A DNA stretch of 11,831 nucleotides from a bacterium (GTDB taxonomy: Bacteria; Spirochaetota; UBA4802; UBA5550). Where the stretch lies: assembly GCA_024224995.1 (NCBI GenBank), contig JAAENB010001038.1:1-11831 (forward strand), read 5' to 3'. The number at the start of each line of letters is the position of its first letter. Position 1 is the first letter of the stretch. The notes beneath the pieces are model-generated. The model saw only the letters and a program-made list of their open reading frames with translations, searched no databases and was not told the origin of the DNA. The translations under genes and the position numbers were made by a program. Below, piece after piece: positions 6,011 through 11,831 of this stretch.

Positions 6011-6688
6011 TTACTGATACTTAATTATATAACTAACAGCCGCGTTTTTAGGACGAGTTTCGGGATCACCCATAGCATCTGAAGTCCTTTTTATTTGGTG
6101 TTGACCATTATCATAATCAGTAGAACCGCAGCCGGCATTGGTGGCAAGACTAACCCCCCCGACTTCAGAATGCCATATATCCCAATAATCATGGCTATGT
6201 TCTTTAAATTCATCATCTTGATACGAGCCAACAGCATCACCGGAATTCCCGCCATTTGGATTAGTTCTTAAACCGGAGTCGGGATCAACACCGGAGCCGT
6301 CACTCACCCCTCTGAGGAACATCCCTCTAAGATCGGGAAGATTAAACGTAGAAGAGCCATTACCAACACCCCATGAAGTAGCAATAACATCAAACAGGGC
6401 GCTGTATTCAGAGCGGCTAACAGAGCTGCCGTCACAGAATAGCCAACCGCCGGGAACTTTATCTTTCGAGCCGCCAAACGGCGTTATTGACCCAACAGGA
6501 ATAACCAGCGTTCTCAGGTCCTTAACATCACTTTGCAGGTTAAAAATATTCGCGTAGATATCAGAAAAGCTGAATCCATGATCATTTCCAACAGCATCAT
6601 TTTGAGAAAGCCCTGCTTCACACCCCGCAAAGGCCAGAGCCGAAACAGCTAACAAGCTAACAAGTACAACAGTAAATCTTTTTTTCAT
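6011..6688 (-). CDS. Tail-collar-domain lipoprotein, copy A
   Basis: A 225-residue protein. Residues 1-22 are a lipoprotein signal peptide (KKR, a hydrophobic stretch, then AFAG-C23). A short amphipathic segment at about 44-60 (IYANIFNLQSDVKDLRTL) could form a trimerising coil. Residues about 64-127 match the phage tail collar domain: PVGSITPFGG, VPGGWLFCDGSSVSRSEYSAL, then STFNLPDLRGMFLRG. After a Gly/Asn/Asp-rich linker and EHSHDYW comes the terminal RPKNAAVSYIIKY, as in collar-domain tips. On a lipid anchor this would be a surface-displayed trimeric binding tip. No tail, capsid or lysis genes are nearby. ATG at 6688 follows GGAGG at a 7-base distance. It is a tandem duplicate of 6779-7453; residues 173-197 differ sharply from that copy. 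The gap between the two stop-to-start ends is 90 bp and each copy has its own ribosome binding site. Confidence 0.88.
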   Translation of the reverse strand: MKKRFTVVLVSLLAVSALAFAGCEAGLSQNDAVGNDHGFSFSDIYANIFNLQSDVKDLRTLVIPVGSITPFGGSKDKVPGGWLFCDGSSVSRSEYSALFDVIATSWGVGNGSSTFNLPDLRGMFLRGVSDGSGVDPDSGLRTNPNGGNSGDAVGSYQDDEFKEHSHDYWDIWHSEVGGVSLATNAGCGSTDYDNGQHQIKRTSDAMGDPETRPKNAAVSYIIKYQ

Positions 6689-6778
6689 TTGAATCCTCCA
6701 GGATTATTAAATTACCAGGCTCGTTAATAACAAAACCCGTGACTTCCTTTAAGCTTCAAACTTTTTTATCCCCCTCCC

Positions 6779-7453
6779 CTAATACTTAACTATATAACTA
6801 ACGGCCGCGTTTTTAGGACGAGTTTCGGGATCACCCGTTGCATCTGAAGTCCTTTTTATTTGAAGTTGACCATTATTATAATCACTGGCAGCGGAACCAT
6901 AACTGGAAACAAAAGCGGTTCCCGCGTTTTCAGAATACCAGATATCCCAATAATCATGACTATGTTCTTTAAAAACATCATCTTGATACGAGCCAACAGC
7001 ATCACCGGAATTCCCGCCATTTGGATTAGTTCTTAAACCTGAGTCGGGATCAACACCGGAGCCGTCACTCACCCCTCTGAGGAACATCCCCCTGAGATCG
7101 GGAAGATTAAACGTAGAAGAGCCATTACCAACACCCCATGAAGTAGTAATAACATTAAACAGGGCGCTGTATTCAGAGCGGCTAACAGAGCTGCCGTCAC
7201 AGAATAGCCAACCGCCGGGAACTTTATCTTTTGGGCCGGCAAACGGCGCTATAGACCCAACAGGAACAATCTGCGTTTTCAGGATTTTAACATCACTTTG
7301 CAGATTAAAAATATTCGCGTAGAGATCAGAAAAACTGAATCCCTGATCATCTCCAACAGCGTCATTTTGAGAAAGCCCTGCTTCACACCCCATAAAGGCC
7401 AGAGCCGAAACAGCTAACAAGCTAACAAGTACAACAGTAAGTCTTTTTTTCAT
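6779..7453 (-). CDS. Tail-collar-domain lipoprotein, copy B
   Basis: A 224-residue paralogue of the gene at 6011-6688 with the same plan: signal peptide ending AFMG-C23, short coil (about 44-60), collar domain with VPGGWLFCDG and STFNLPDLRGMFLRG (about 64-127), Gly-rich linker, variable tip, and RPKNAAVSYIVKY at the end. By eye there are about 18 differences over the roughly 200 residues outside the tip, but 16 in the 25 residues of 173-197. Two near-identical blocks, residues 104-159 and the region before the start codon (GGAGG at 7 bases), mark a recent tandem duplication. It lies upstream of copy A in transcription order. Function is inferred as a surface binding protein; the ligand is unknown. 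A stray prophage origin for the domain is possible, but the lipoprotein signal indicates cellular use. Confidence 0.88.
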   Translation of the reverse strand: MKKRLTVVLVSLLAVSALAFMGCEAGLSQNDAVGDDQGFSFSDLYANIFNLQSDVKILKTQIVPVGSIAPFAGPKDKVPGGWLFCDGSSVSRSEYSALFNVITTSWGVGNGSSTFNLPDLRGMFLRGVSDGSGVDPDSGLRTNPNGGNSGDAVGSYQDDVFKEHSHDYWDIWYSENAGTAFVSSYGSAASDYNNGQLQIKRTSDATGDPETRPKNAAVSYIVKY

Positions 7454-7549
7454 TTGAATCCTCCAGGATTATTAAATTACCAGGCTCGTTAATAACAAAA
7501 CCCGTGACTTCCTTTAAGCTCCAAACGTTTTTATCCCCCTCTTAACCGA

Positions 7550-7918
7550 TCACCGATCACCCGGCCCTCGAGCCCTCCGATTACCTCCCCCCCCCGGGCC
7601 CAAAATCTTTATGGCTTCAAAGATATTGGTGACTTTAAAAATATGATCTACCTGCTCACTCACATCCCGAATAGCCAGGCTTCTCCCGCTCCCGGAAAGA
7701 GACCGGATAAACTGAATAAGCGTTTGAATGCCCCCGGCATTAATATGAGTCACTTCAGAAAGATCCAGCTCCACATTAAAATGATATTTCTCCACAGCTT
7801 TCCGGAACAGCTCGTCCACCTTTTTATTCTCACCATCCATCCCGCCTTCTTTAAGCAGAGAATCATCTATCTTTATTAATATGCTTTCATTATTTATAAT
7901 CCGTATCGTGTTTGACAT
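7550..7918 (-). CDS. STAS-domain protein (anti-anti-sigma-like) without the phosphorylation serine
   Basis: A 122-residue protein of STAS-domain size, related to SpoIIAA/RsbV antagonists that bind anti-sigma kinases in partner switching. The core strand-helix is visible: FNVELDLSEVTHINAGGIQTLIQFIRSL (residues 47-74). The usual 'DLSxVxxiDSSGL' is changed to INAGG (59-63), so both serines of the loop, including the one phosphorylated in SpoIIAA, are absent. It may be permanently active, a structural partner, or tuned differently. ATG 7918 is chosen over a longer frame because GAGAGG lies about 8 bases upstream; the 24 preceding codons come from a repeat-like leader (ATTGACA repeats at 7968-7985). 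The last 16 residues (GPGGGGNRR...) are translated from a G9 run and GC-rich intergenic sequence and look non-native. No kinase or phosphatase partner is visible here. Confidence 0.83.
   Translation of the reverse strand: MSNTIRIINNESILIKIDDSLLKEGGMDGENKKVDELFRKAVEKYHFNVELDLSEVTHINAGGIQTLIQFIRSLSGSGRSLAIRDVSEQVDHIFKVTNIFEAIKILGPGGGGNRRARGPGDR
7587..7595 (-). repeat. G9 homopolymer at the end of the STAS gene
   Basis: Nine C on the plus strand read as nine G in the coding strand, inside the codons for the C-terminal GPGGGG. With one more G the frame would meet a TAA at 7581-7583 almost at once and end the protein just after the STAS fold. With nine it reads on for about 11 more codons. It could be slippage in the cell or a length error in the assembly. 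Confidence 0.75.
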
Positions 7919-8007
7919 TATAATACCTCTCAATTTTAAAAAACAGTTCCTTAAACAAAATCCCATGATTGACAATTGACAATTGAGCATTTCCCCTTAA
8001 TCAACCA

Positions 8008-8050
8008 GCCCCTCGCAGGCACTCTTGCGCCCCCTCCGGGGGTTGGGGGG
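8008..8050. repeat. GC-rich dispersed repeat
   Basis: CCCCTCGCAGG is followed by ACTCTTGCGCCCCCTCCGGG (8021-8040) and a G-rich stretch. The latter recurs at 10330-10351 with one mismatch (T for C). CCCCC-TCC-GGGGG forms a hairpin. It sits between the 5' side of the STAS gene and the 3' end of the GGDEF-EAL gene, after the short ATTGACA tandem repeat at 7968-7985. No terminator with a proper T-tract was seen for the gene ending at 8077. Confidence 0.7.
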
Positions 8051-8076
8051 GAATAAAGGGTTGGGGGGCAAACAGG

Positions 8077-9960
8077 TCAAAAATATTCCCCACCGGGCTC
8101 ACCAAAATAGTACCCTTGCGCGTAATCAATATTGATCGCCTTTAACAGCGTAAACAGTTCATCACAGTCCACGAACTCCGCCACCATAGGCTTGTTCAGC
8201 TTGGAGAAGAGAGACGCGATCCCTTCAAGCATGGACCGGGCCTGAGAATCATCAAGAACCCGCTTAACAAGTGAACCATCGATCTTGACGATATCAATAG
8301 GAAGATGAAGCAGGTTCTCAAAGTTGGAATGGCCCGAACCAAAATCGTCAATAGCGATTTTACAGCCGATATTCCGCACGGTATCAATGAACGTTAAGCA
8401 CGAATCAATATCAACAAGTTCGTCACGCTCAAGGATCTCAAAGATCAAAGTACCGGTTTTAGCGCCTTTTTTATTTTTAACTTTAGTGTAAGAATCAACC
8501 ACCAGTTTCAGGAAGCTTTTGCTGAGAAGGTTATTCAGGGTCAGGTTGATAGAAATATCCTGGTCAATATGCTCCAGGGCGGCGCAGGCTTCCTTGAGCA
8601 TAAATTCGGAAATAACCGAGTCCATACCCGTAGACTGGGCCACCCCGAGAAACTGGCAGGGCGAAACATACTCCCCTTCCCGGTTCCGGATCCGGAGAAG
8701 CGCTTCATACCACTTAACCGATTTAGTATTAACGTCAATTATAGGCTGGTAAACCGATTTAAACCAGTTGTTTTCCTGGTTTTCAATAAGGATGGTAAAC
8801 TGCAGCACGGAATGAAGAGCTGAGTTCCGTTCGTTATTCTTTTTCCGGTCAATTTCATTACAGTCAAAAACCGTAACAGGCCGGTGGGACCGGGCTCCCA
8901 TCTTAAGAGCGATATCGGCCTTGGAAAGGATGTGCTCCCGGTTCTCCACCGTAGCAATAGCACCGCCGATGCGGTAAATAAGCCGAATCTCAGTATTATC
9001 ATACTGAATAGTTTTTTCTTTTAAACGCTGCCAGATTTTACGCAGGTAGGATTTTATAGTCCCGTTAGAGGGGATGGAATCCCACAGGGGCATGAGAATG
9101 CCGAACTCATACCCTTTTAAGCGGAAACTGCGGAAACCAAACTCCTTTTCCACTTCTTTCAGGTGTTTAACCACGAACCTGAGAATATCATCGGAAAATT
9201 CATACCCGAATAACGAAACATAGTCGCTAAAATTCTCCAGTTTAATAATGGCAACAAGGTAGTTAACCCCGGTATCCATACTGTAAATAATGGCATCCCG
9301 TTCCGGCAGCCCCGTAACATCATCATACACCAGTTTCTTCACAGTATTCCGGATATAGCGTTCGTGCTGCTGCTGCCCGTAGTAGGTGAGCATGGTAATT
9401 ACGGCGCCGGCAATATATCCCATAACCAGAATGGGGGTTGGCACATCGCCCGGGAAACCGGCAACCACGCCCGTTTTCGAAAGAACCGTAAGCCCTAAAG
9501 ATATACCCAGGAACGCGAGACTCCAATAATACCCGAGTTGAGAACCGATTAACTTATGCGCTAAAATAGGAAAAATAAAAAATATGATAATAAACATGTT
9601 GTTCCCGCCATACAGGAGGGAGGTGACAATAATAAAAGCAACAAAAAGAAATAAAGAAATACGGATCATTACAGCCAGGTGCCGTTTAAACAGTAAAAAA
9701 AAACCAAACAGAACCGATAATAAGACAGGAATAAGGTAATCAATAAGAGAAGCGCTGCCGCGTACGTGCAGGGTAAGCAGTAAGGAGGCGGAAGAAACCA
9801 CGATCCCCCCTGCATATATAGAAGCCAGAATACTGAAACGATATTTATTATAATTCCCAACAGTTTTTTCATACCAGTCCGTTTCCCTGAAACGGAAACC
9901 ACCCGGCAAAAAAGAGAATATGTTATTATCCGGAAAAAAACTTTTCCTTATTATTTTCAT
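8077..9960 (-). CDS. Membrane GGDEF-EAL protein: degenerate GGDEF, intact-looking EAL phosphodiesterase
   Basis: A 627-residue inner-membrane protein. A cytoplasmic N-terminus of about 40 residues precedes six predicted helices (about 42-64, 72-91, 95-117, 121-137, 143-163 and 174-194). The GGDEF domain follows (about 210-370); it keeps DDVTGLPERDA, but the signature is KGYEF (282-286) in place of GGDEF, so cyclase activity is unlikely. The EAL domain (about 395-620) keeps the motifs needed for c-di-GMP hydrolysis: E419-A-L, N472, E508/E511, D538-D539-F-G, K559-I-D, E595 and Q615-G. The 'AEGVE' motif reads AEFVD. The expected activity is hydrolysis of c-di-GMP to pGpG, with the dead GGDEF perhaps binding GTP as an allosteric site. 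The start ATG 9960 has GGAGG 11 bases upstream; a longer frame to 10122 lacks support. A TTGACA on the minus strand (10012-10017) lacks a good -10 box. Confidence 0.9.
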   Translation of the reverse strand: MKIIRKSFFPDNNIFSFLPGGFRFRETDWYEKTVGNYNKYRFSILASIYAGGIVVSSASLLLTLHVRGSASLIDYLIPVLLSVLFGFFLLFKRHLAVMIRISLFLFVAFIIVTSLLYGGNNMFIIIFFIFPILAHKLIGSQLGYYWSLAFLGISLGLTVLSKTGVVAGFPGDVPTPILVMGYIAGAVITMLTYYGQQQHERYIRNTVKKLVYDDVTGLPERDAIIYSMDTGVNYLVAIIKLENFSDYVSLFGYEFSDDILRFVVKHLKEVEKEFGFRSFRLKGYEFGILMPLWDSIPSNGTIKSYLRKIWQRLKEKTIQYDNTEIRLIYRIGGAIATVENREHILSKADIALKMGARSHRPVTVFDCNEIDRKKNNERNSALHSVLQFTILIENQENNWFKSVYQPIIDVNTKSVKWYEALLRIRNREGEYVSPCQFLGVAQSTGMDSVISEFMLKEACAALEHIDQDISINLTLNNLLSKSFLKLVVDSYTKVKNKKGAKTGTLIFEILERDELVDIDSCLTFIDTVRNIGCKIAIDDFGSGHSNFENLLHLPIDIVKIDGSLVKRVLDDSQARSMLEGIASLFSKLNKPMVAEFVDCDELFTLLKAINIDYAQGYYFGEPGGEYF

Positions 9961-10170
9961 AAACACCCCCGCCTCCATACTTAAGGCTAAGTGAAATACC
10001 GGGGCCCTCACTGTCAATAATATATGAATAATTAATCCTGTACAAATCCCTTCACAATATCCGGAAGGTTTTTCTTCCGAATACGGGGAAACGAACCGTC
10101 TGTGCGGTAAATCCGGGCGCACCCTTTGCTCTCTCTCAAGAAGCTAAATTTTGAATCGGGGCTTCTTCTT

Positions 10171-10201
10171 CATAACGAGGGGCTGGAAGCTCCACGTTAT
10201 G
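10171..10201. repeat. 31-bp hairpin repeat
   Basis: CATAACG (10171-10177) and CGTTATG (10195-10201) enclose GGGGCT (10179-10184) and AGCTCC (10188-10193) around a GGA loop, with a single A-A mismatch and one G-U pair. It lies in the 452-base gap between the two signalling genes. The first part of that gap (9961-10170) shows nothing recognisable apart from the isolated TTGACA at 10012-10017. Confidence 0.7.
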
Positions 10202-10289
10202 AGAATCTCCATAGCCCCGGGAAACTAATTTACAAAGAGGGCCTGTTCCAGGAAGATGTTATCCGGGGTTCTGCTCTGTTGCCCCTATT

Positions 10290-10390
10290 GGGGTTAAAAC
10301 CCCGGGCTAAAATTGACTCATTTCCAAAAACTCTTGCGCCCCCTCTGGGGGTGCGGCCCCTGCGAGGGGTGCGGCCCCTGCGAGGGGTTG
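10290..10390 (-). repeat. Partial inverted copy of the long repeat family
   Basis: Positions 10290-10313 are the exact reverse complement of 4092-4115 (the GGGGTT..AACCCC hairpin with its CCCGGGCTAAAAT arm). Positions 10347-10390 carry two 18-bp CCCCTGCGAGGGGTGCGG units, the reverse complement of the unit at 2515 and 4120. Between them is the ACTCTTGCGCCCCC module shared with 8021. The element is thus a mosaic of modules found separately elsewhere in the window. It lies just beyond the 3' end of the PAS-LuxR gene. Confidence 0.8.
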
Positions 10391-10412
10391 GGGGGCCACC
10401 GATCACCTTCTT

Positions 10413-11375
10413 TCACCCCTGGTCTACAATCTCCATAGCCAGCTTAATAAGATTCCGGGTAGATTTAATCCCCAGTTTCCTCTTCATATTGGAGATATGT
10501 TTATTAATAGTACCTTCTTCAACTTCCATTTCACCGGCAATAGCAACCTGATTCTTACCGGCGCCATACTTATCGAAAACGATTCTTTCGGTCCTCGTGA
10601 GCTTTTCGATCATGCGTTCCCTGGCAATGAGTTTGAGCTGTTCCTCAAGTTCCTTTTGTTTGGTAATATCGCGGGCAATGGACTGAAAAACGATAATTTC
10701 ACCGTTTTTGTGAATGAGCCGGTCGGTCCGTTCAATCCACCGGTGGCCGTCTTCCTTTAATATGGTATGAGTATAATTCCGAACCGGAGTTTCTTCCTTA
10801 GCCTGGTCTATATTTTGGAGCATAATATGCCTGTCGTTTTCAGGGATAAAATCGAGATAATTCTTACCAATGAGGTCTTCCCTGGCCACATTAAGGTAGC
10901 GGGCAAAAACATCATTGGCAAAGGTGATAGTACAATCGGAAAGGAACTTGCATATAAACTCGGTCTGATCTTCCACGATCCGCCGGTACATGGTTTCGCT
11001 CTCTTCAAGGGCTTTTTGCATTTCCACCTGTTTGGTCTTATCTTCGAAAAAAAACATTACATAATTGTCGGGAATATAGGTATAGGTAACTTTCACGTAC
11101 AAACGCCGGTGCGTAATGGGGTCAATGAACATCCGTTCGTCAATGTAGTTCTTTTTATTACGGATACAATCCAGGGCAGTAGTAAAAATATAGTGATTTT
11201 CTCCTAATATTTCCTTTACCGGAAGATTAACTTTATTATTAAGATAGCCGTCCGCAAGTTTCCGGGCAGCATCGTTAATGTCTATTACGCGGATATCACC
11301 ATCCCGGAGCTCACCAACCAGGGTCGGGATCGGGTTGTTCATAAACATCTTTCCGAACGCGTCAAACTCATTCAT
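10413..11375 (-). CDS. PAS-PAS-LuxR-type transcriptional regulator
   Basis: A 320-residue cytoplasmic regulator. Residues about 8-112 form a first, divergent PAS domain (NNPIPTLVGELRDGDIRVIDIN ending VMFFFEDKTKQ). Residues about 126-240 form a clear second PAS with PAC motif (YRRIVEDQTEFICKFLSD, then GHRWIERTDRLIHKNGEIIV and FQSIARDITKQKELEEQ). A short coil leads to a C-terminal LuxR/GerE helix-turn-helix at about 257-315 (LTRTERIVFDKYGAGKNQVAIA, EEGTINKHISNMKRKLGIKS). There is no receiver domain, so the input is probably a ligand, redox or cofactor signal sensed by the PAS domains, with DNA binding as output. ATG 11375 follows GGAAAG about 6-7 bases upstream. Neighbouring genes for STAS and EAL proteins on the same strand suggest a signalling cluster, but targets are unknown. 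Confidence 0.9.
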   Translation of the reverse strand: MNEFDAFGKMFMNNPIPTLVGELRDGDIRVIDINDAARKLADGYLNNKVNLPVKEILGENHYIFTTALDCIRNKKNYIDERMFIDPITHRRLYVKVTYTYIPDNYVMFFFEDKTKQVEMQKALEESETMYRRIVEDQTEFICKFLSDCTITFANDVFARYLNVAREDLIGKNYLDFIPENDRHIMLQNIDQAKEETPVRNYTHTILKEDGHRWIERTDRLIHKNGEIIVFQSIARDITKQKELEEQLKLIARERMIEKLTRTERIVFDKYGAGKNQVAIAGEMEVEEGTINKHISNMKRKLGIKSTRNLIKLAMEIVDQG

Positions 11376-11440
11376 TATTTCTTTCCATTGAATACCTGTT
11401 TACTCTGTTAACTTACAATAAAATTTTAGCGTATCCTTAT

Positions 11441-11469
11441 AAAATATAAAAAAAAACACGAACTGTCGA
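11441..11469 (-). promoter_or_regulatory. Possible promoter of the PAS-LuxR gene
   Basis: On the minus strand TCGACA (11464-11469, five of six) is followed by a 17-bp spacer, mostly T, and TATTTT (11441-11446, four of six). Transcription would start near 11434, leaving a leader of about 59 bases before the ATG at 11375. Confidence 0.4.
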
Positions 11470-11523
11470 TATAATAGAGTAATAATTTGGCTTTTTTAAC
11501 AAAAAAAGAGAAACTGTGGTGAT

Positions 11524-11831
11524 ACCGGGGTCTGTTTCTGTACAGGTTCCGGAGAGAATCAGCCGAAGATTCTTTCTGAAAGCGACGTGACGTCACGTCG
11601 CTTTCAAGGTACAGGCTCCGGGTAAGATCCCCTCGCAGGGGTCGCACCCCGGAAAAAGACCCTGTTTAAAAAGAGTTTCTTAAGAGTGCTGACCCGGCCC
11701 TTCGGCTCCGCTCAGGGACCGGATGGCCGGGAAAAATACGAAAGAAACTATGTCGACACCGGGGTCTGTTTTTTGCGAAGCGAAGATGCTCCGGGAAAGG
11801 TTTGGTTCTGAGAGACGTTGCAGTGCAACGC
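11524..11831. repeat. Composite repeat region with no gene
   Basis: No convincing gene is present from 11376 to the window end. From 11524 it is a patchwork of repeats. Direct repeats ACCGGGGTCTGTTT occur at 11524-11537 and 11758-11771. TACAGG(T/C)TCCGG occurs at 11541-11552 and 11610-11621, flanking a perfect 30-bp palindrome (11577-11606). A copy of the CCCCTCGCAGGGG-TCGCACCCC module is at 11629-11650. CCCTTCGGCTCCGCTCAGGG lies at 11698-11717, the inverted relative of 5481-5492. The palindrome CGTTGCA-G-TGCAACG at 11816-11830 belongs to the AGACGTTGC family and is cut by the edge. Confidence 0.8.
11577..11606. repeat. Perfect 30-bp palindrome
   Basis: TGAAAGCGACGTGAC (11577-11591) is followed without a gap by its exact reverse complement (11592-11606). 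It lies about 200 bp upstream of the PAS-LuxR start. The absence of a loop favours a protein-binding site or a cruciform over an RNA hairpin, but it may simply be one more repeat module. Confidence 0.9.

Larger units (their letters stand above)
5981..7540 (-). repeat. Tandem duplication of about 770 bp carrying the two collar genes
   Basis: A boundary sequence CAAAC-T-rich-TATCCCCCTC appears three times, at 5981, 6757 and 7522, giving two units of about 776 and 765 bp. Each unit contains one collar lipoprotein gene plus an almost identical upstream stretch of about 70-90 bp with the ribosome binding site. This is the pattern left by unequal recombination, and such arrays can expand or contract. 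Confidence 0.8.

Noticed and set aside
6098..6937. Diversity-generating retroelement as the cause of the collar variation
   Set aside because: Differences between the two copies are not confined to positions compatible with adenine mutagenesis, third positions change too, and no reverse transcriptase or template repeat is in the window.
9961..10122. 54-residue N-terminal extension of the GGDEF-EAL protein
   Set aside because: The extension has no ribosome binding site, while ATG 9960 has GGAGG upstream; the added residues look like intergenic sequence.
10126..10551. Plus-strand ORF of 141 residues
   Set aside because: It runs through the 10171 and 10290 repeats and antisense into the PAS-LuxR gene; no family match and no ribosome binding site.
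11426..11647. Minus-strand ORF of 73 residues
   Set aside because: It lies within the composite repeat and palindrome region and also overlaps the probable PAS-LuxR promoter; the composition is not protein-like.

Overview
The window reads as accessory chromosomal DNA from a Gram-negative bacterium. A spirochaete is my best guess, held weakly. Reasons: a lipoprotein signal ending I-V-N-C (Asn before the Cys is tolerated in spirochaetal lipoboxes), the start of a 7TMR-DISM-type sensor, ankyrin-repeat and collar-domain lipoproteins, and many membrane or PAS signalling genes. A deltaproteobacterium or a candidate phylum cannot be excluded. Protein-coding stretches are moderately AT-rich, while the intergenic repeats are strikingly GC-rich.

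Left part (1-1826): a plus-strand run holds the C-terminal half of an NRPS condensation domain (cut by the window edge), a hotdog acyl-CoA thioesterase 25 bp downstream, and a truncated 7TMR-DISM-like secreted fragment. Facing these is a 5'-truncated fragment of a YadA-head-like adhesin. Two adjacent gene stumps suggest a rearrangement scar.

Middle (1871-5815): a small two-TM protein sits behind a near-consensus promoter that would make its mRNA almost leaderless. Next is a 12-repeat ankyrin lipoprotein on the minus strand, bracketed by two nearly identical direct copies of a 155/173-bp repeat. Then come an alpha/beta hydrolase with a hairpin in its probable leader, and an ORF whose 5' end lies in a palindromic repeat and whose middle resembles a phage-structural-type C-terminus.

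Right part (6011-11375), all minus strand: two tandemly duplicated tail-collar-domain lipoproteins, nearly identical except for one hypervariable window of about 25 residues. These are followed leftward-to-rightward by a STAS protein lacking the phosphorylatable serine, a membrane protein with a degenerate GGDEF (KGYEF) and an apparently intact EAL domain, and a PAS-PAS-LuxR-type regulator. The last three could form a signalling neighbourhood (partner switching, c-di-GMP breakdown, transcription), but each has its own ribosome binding site and wide GC-rich gaps, so one operon is unlikely.

The unifying oddity is a population of short palindromic GC-rich repeats in most intergenic gaps (2488, 4089, 5431, 8008, 10171, 10290, 11524-11831). 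They share modules: an 18-bp CCCCTCGCAGGGG-type hairpin unit, the AGACGTTGC palindrome, and an ATTTTAGCCCGGGGTT arm. No transposase, integrase, tRNA, rRNA or CRISPR array was seen.
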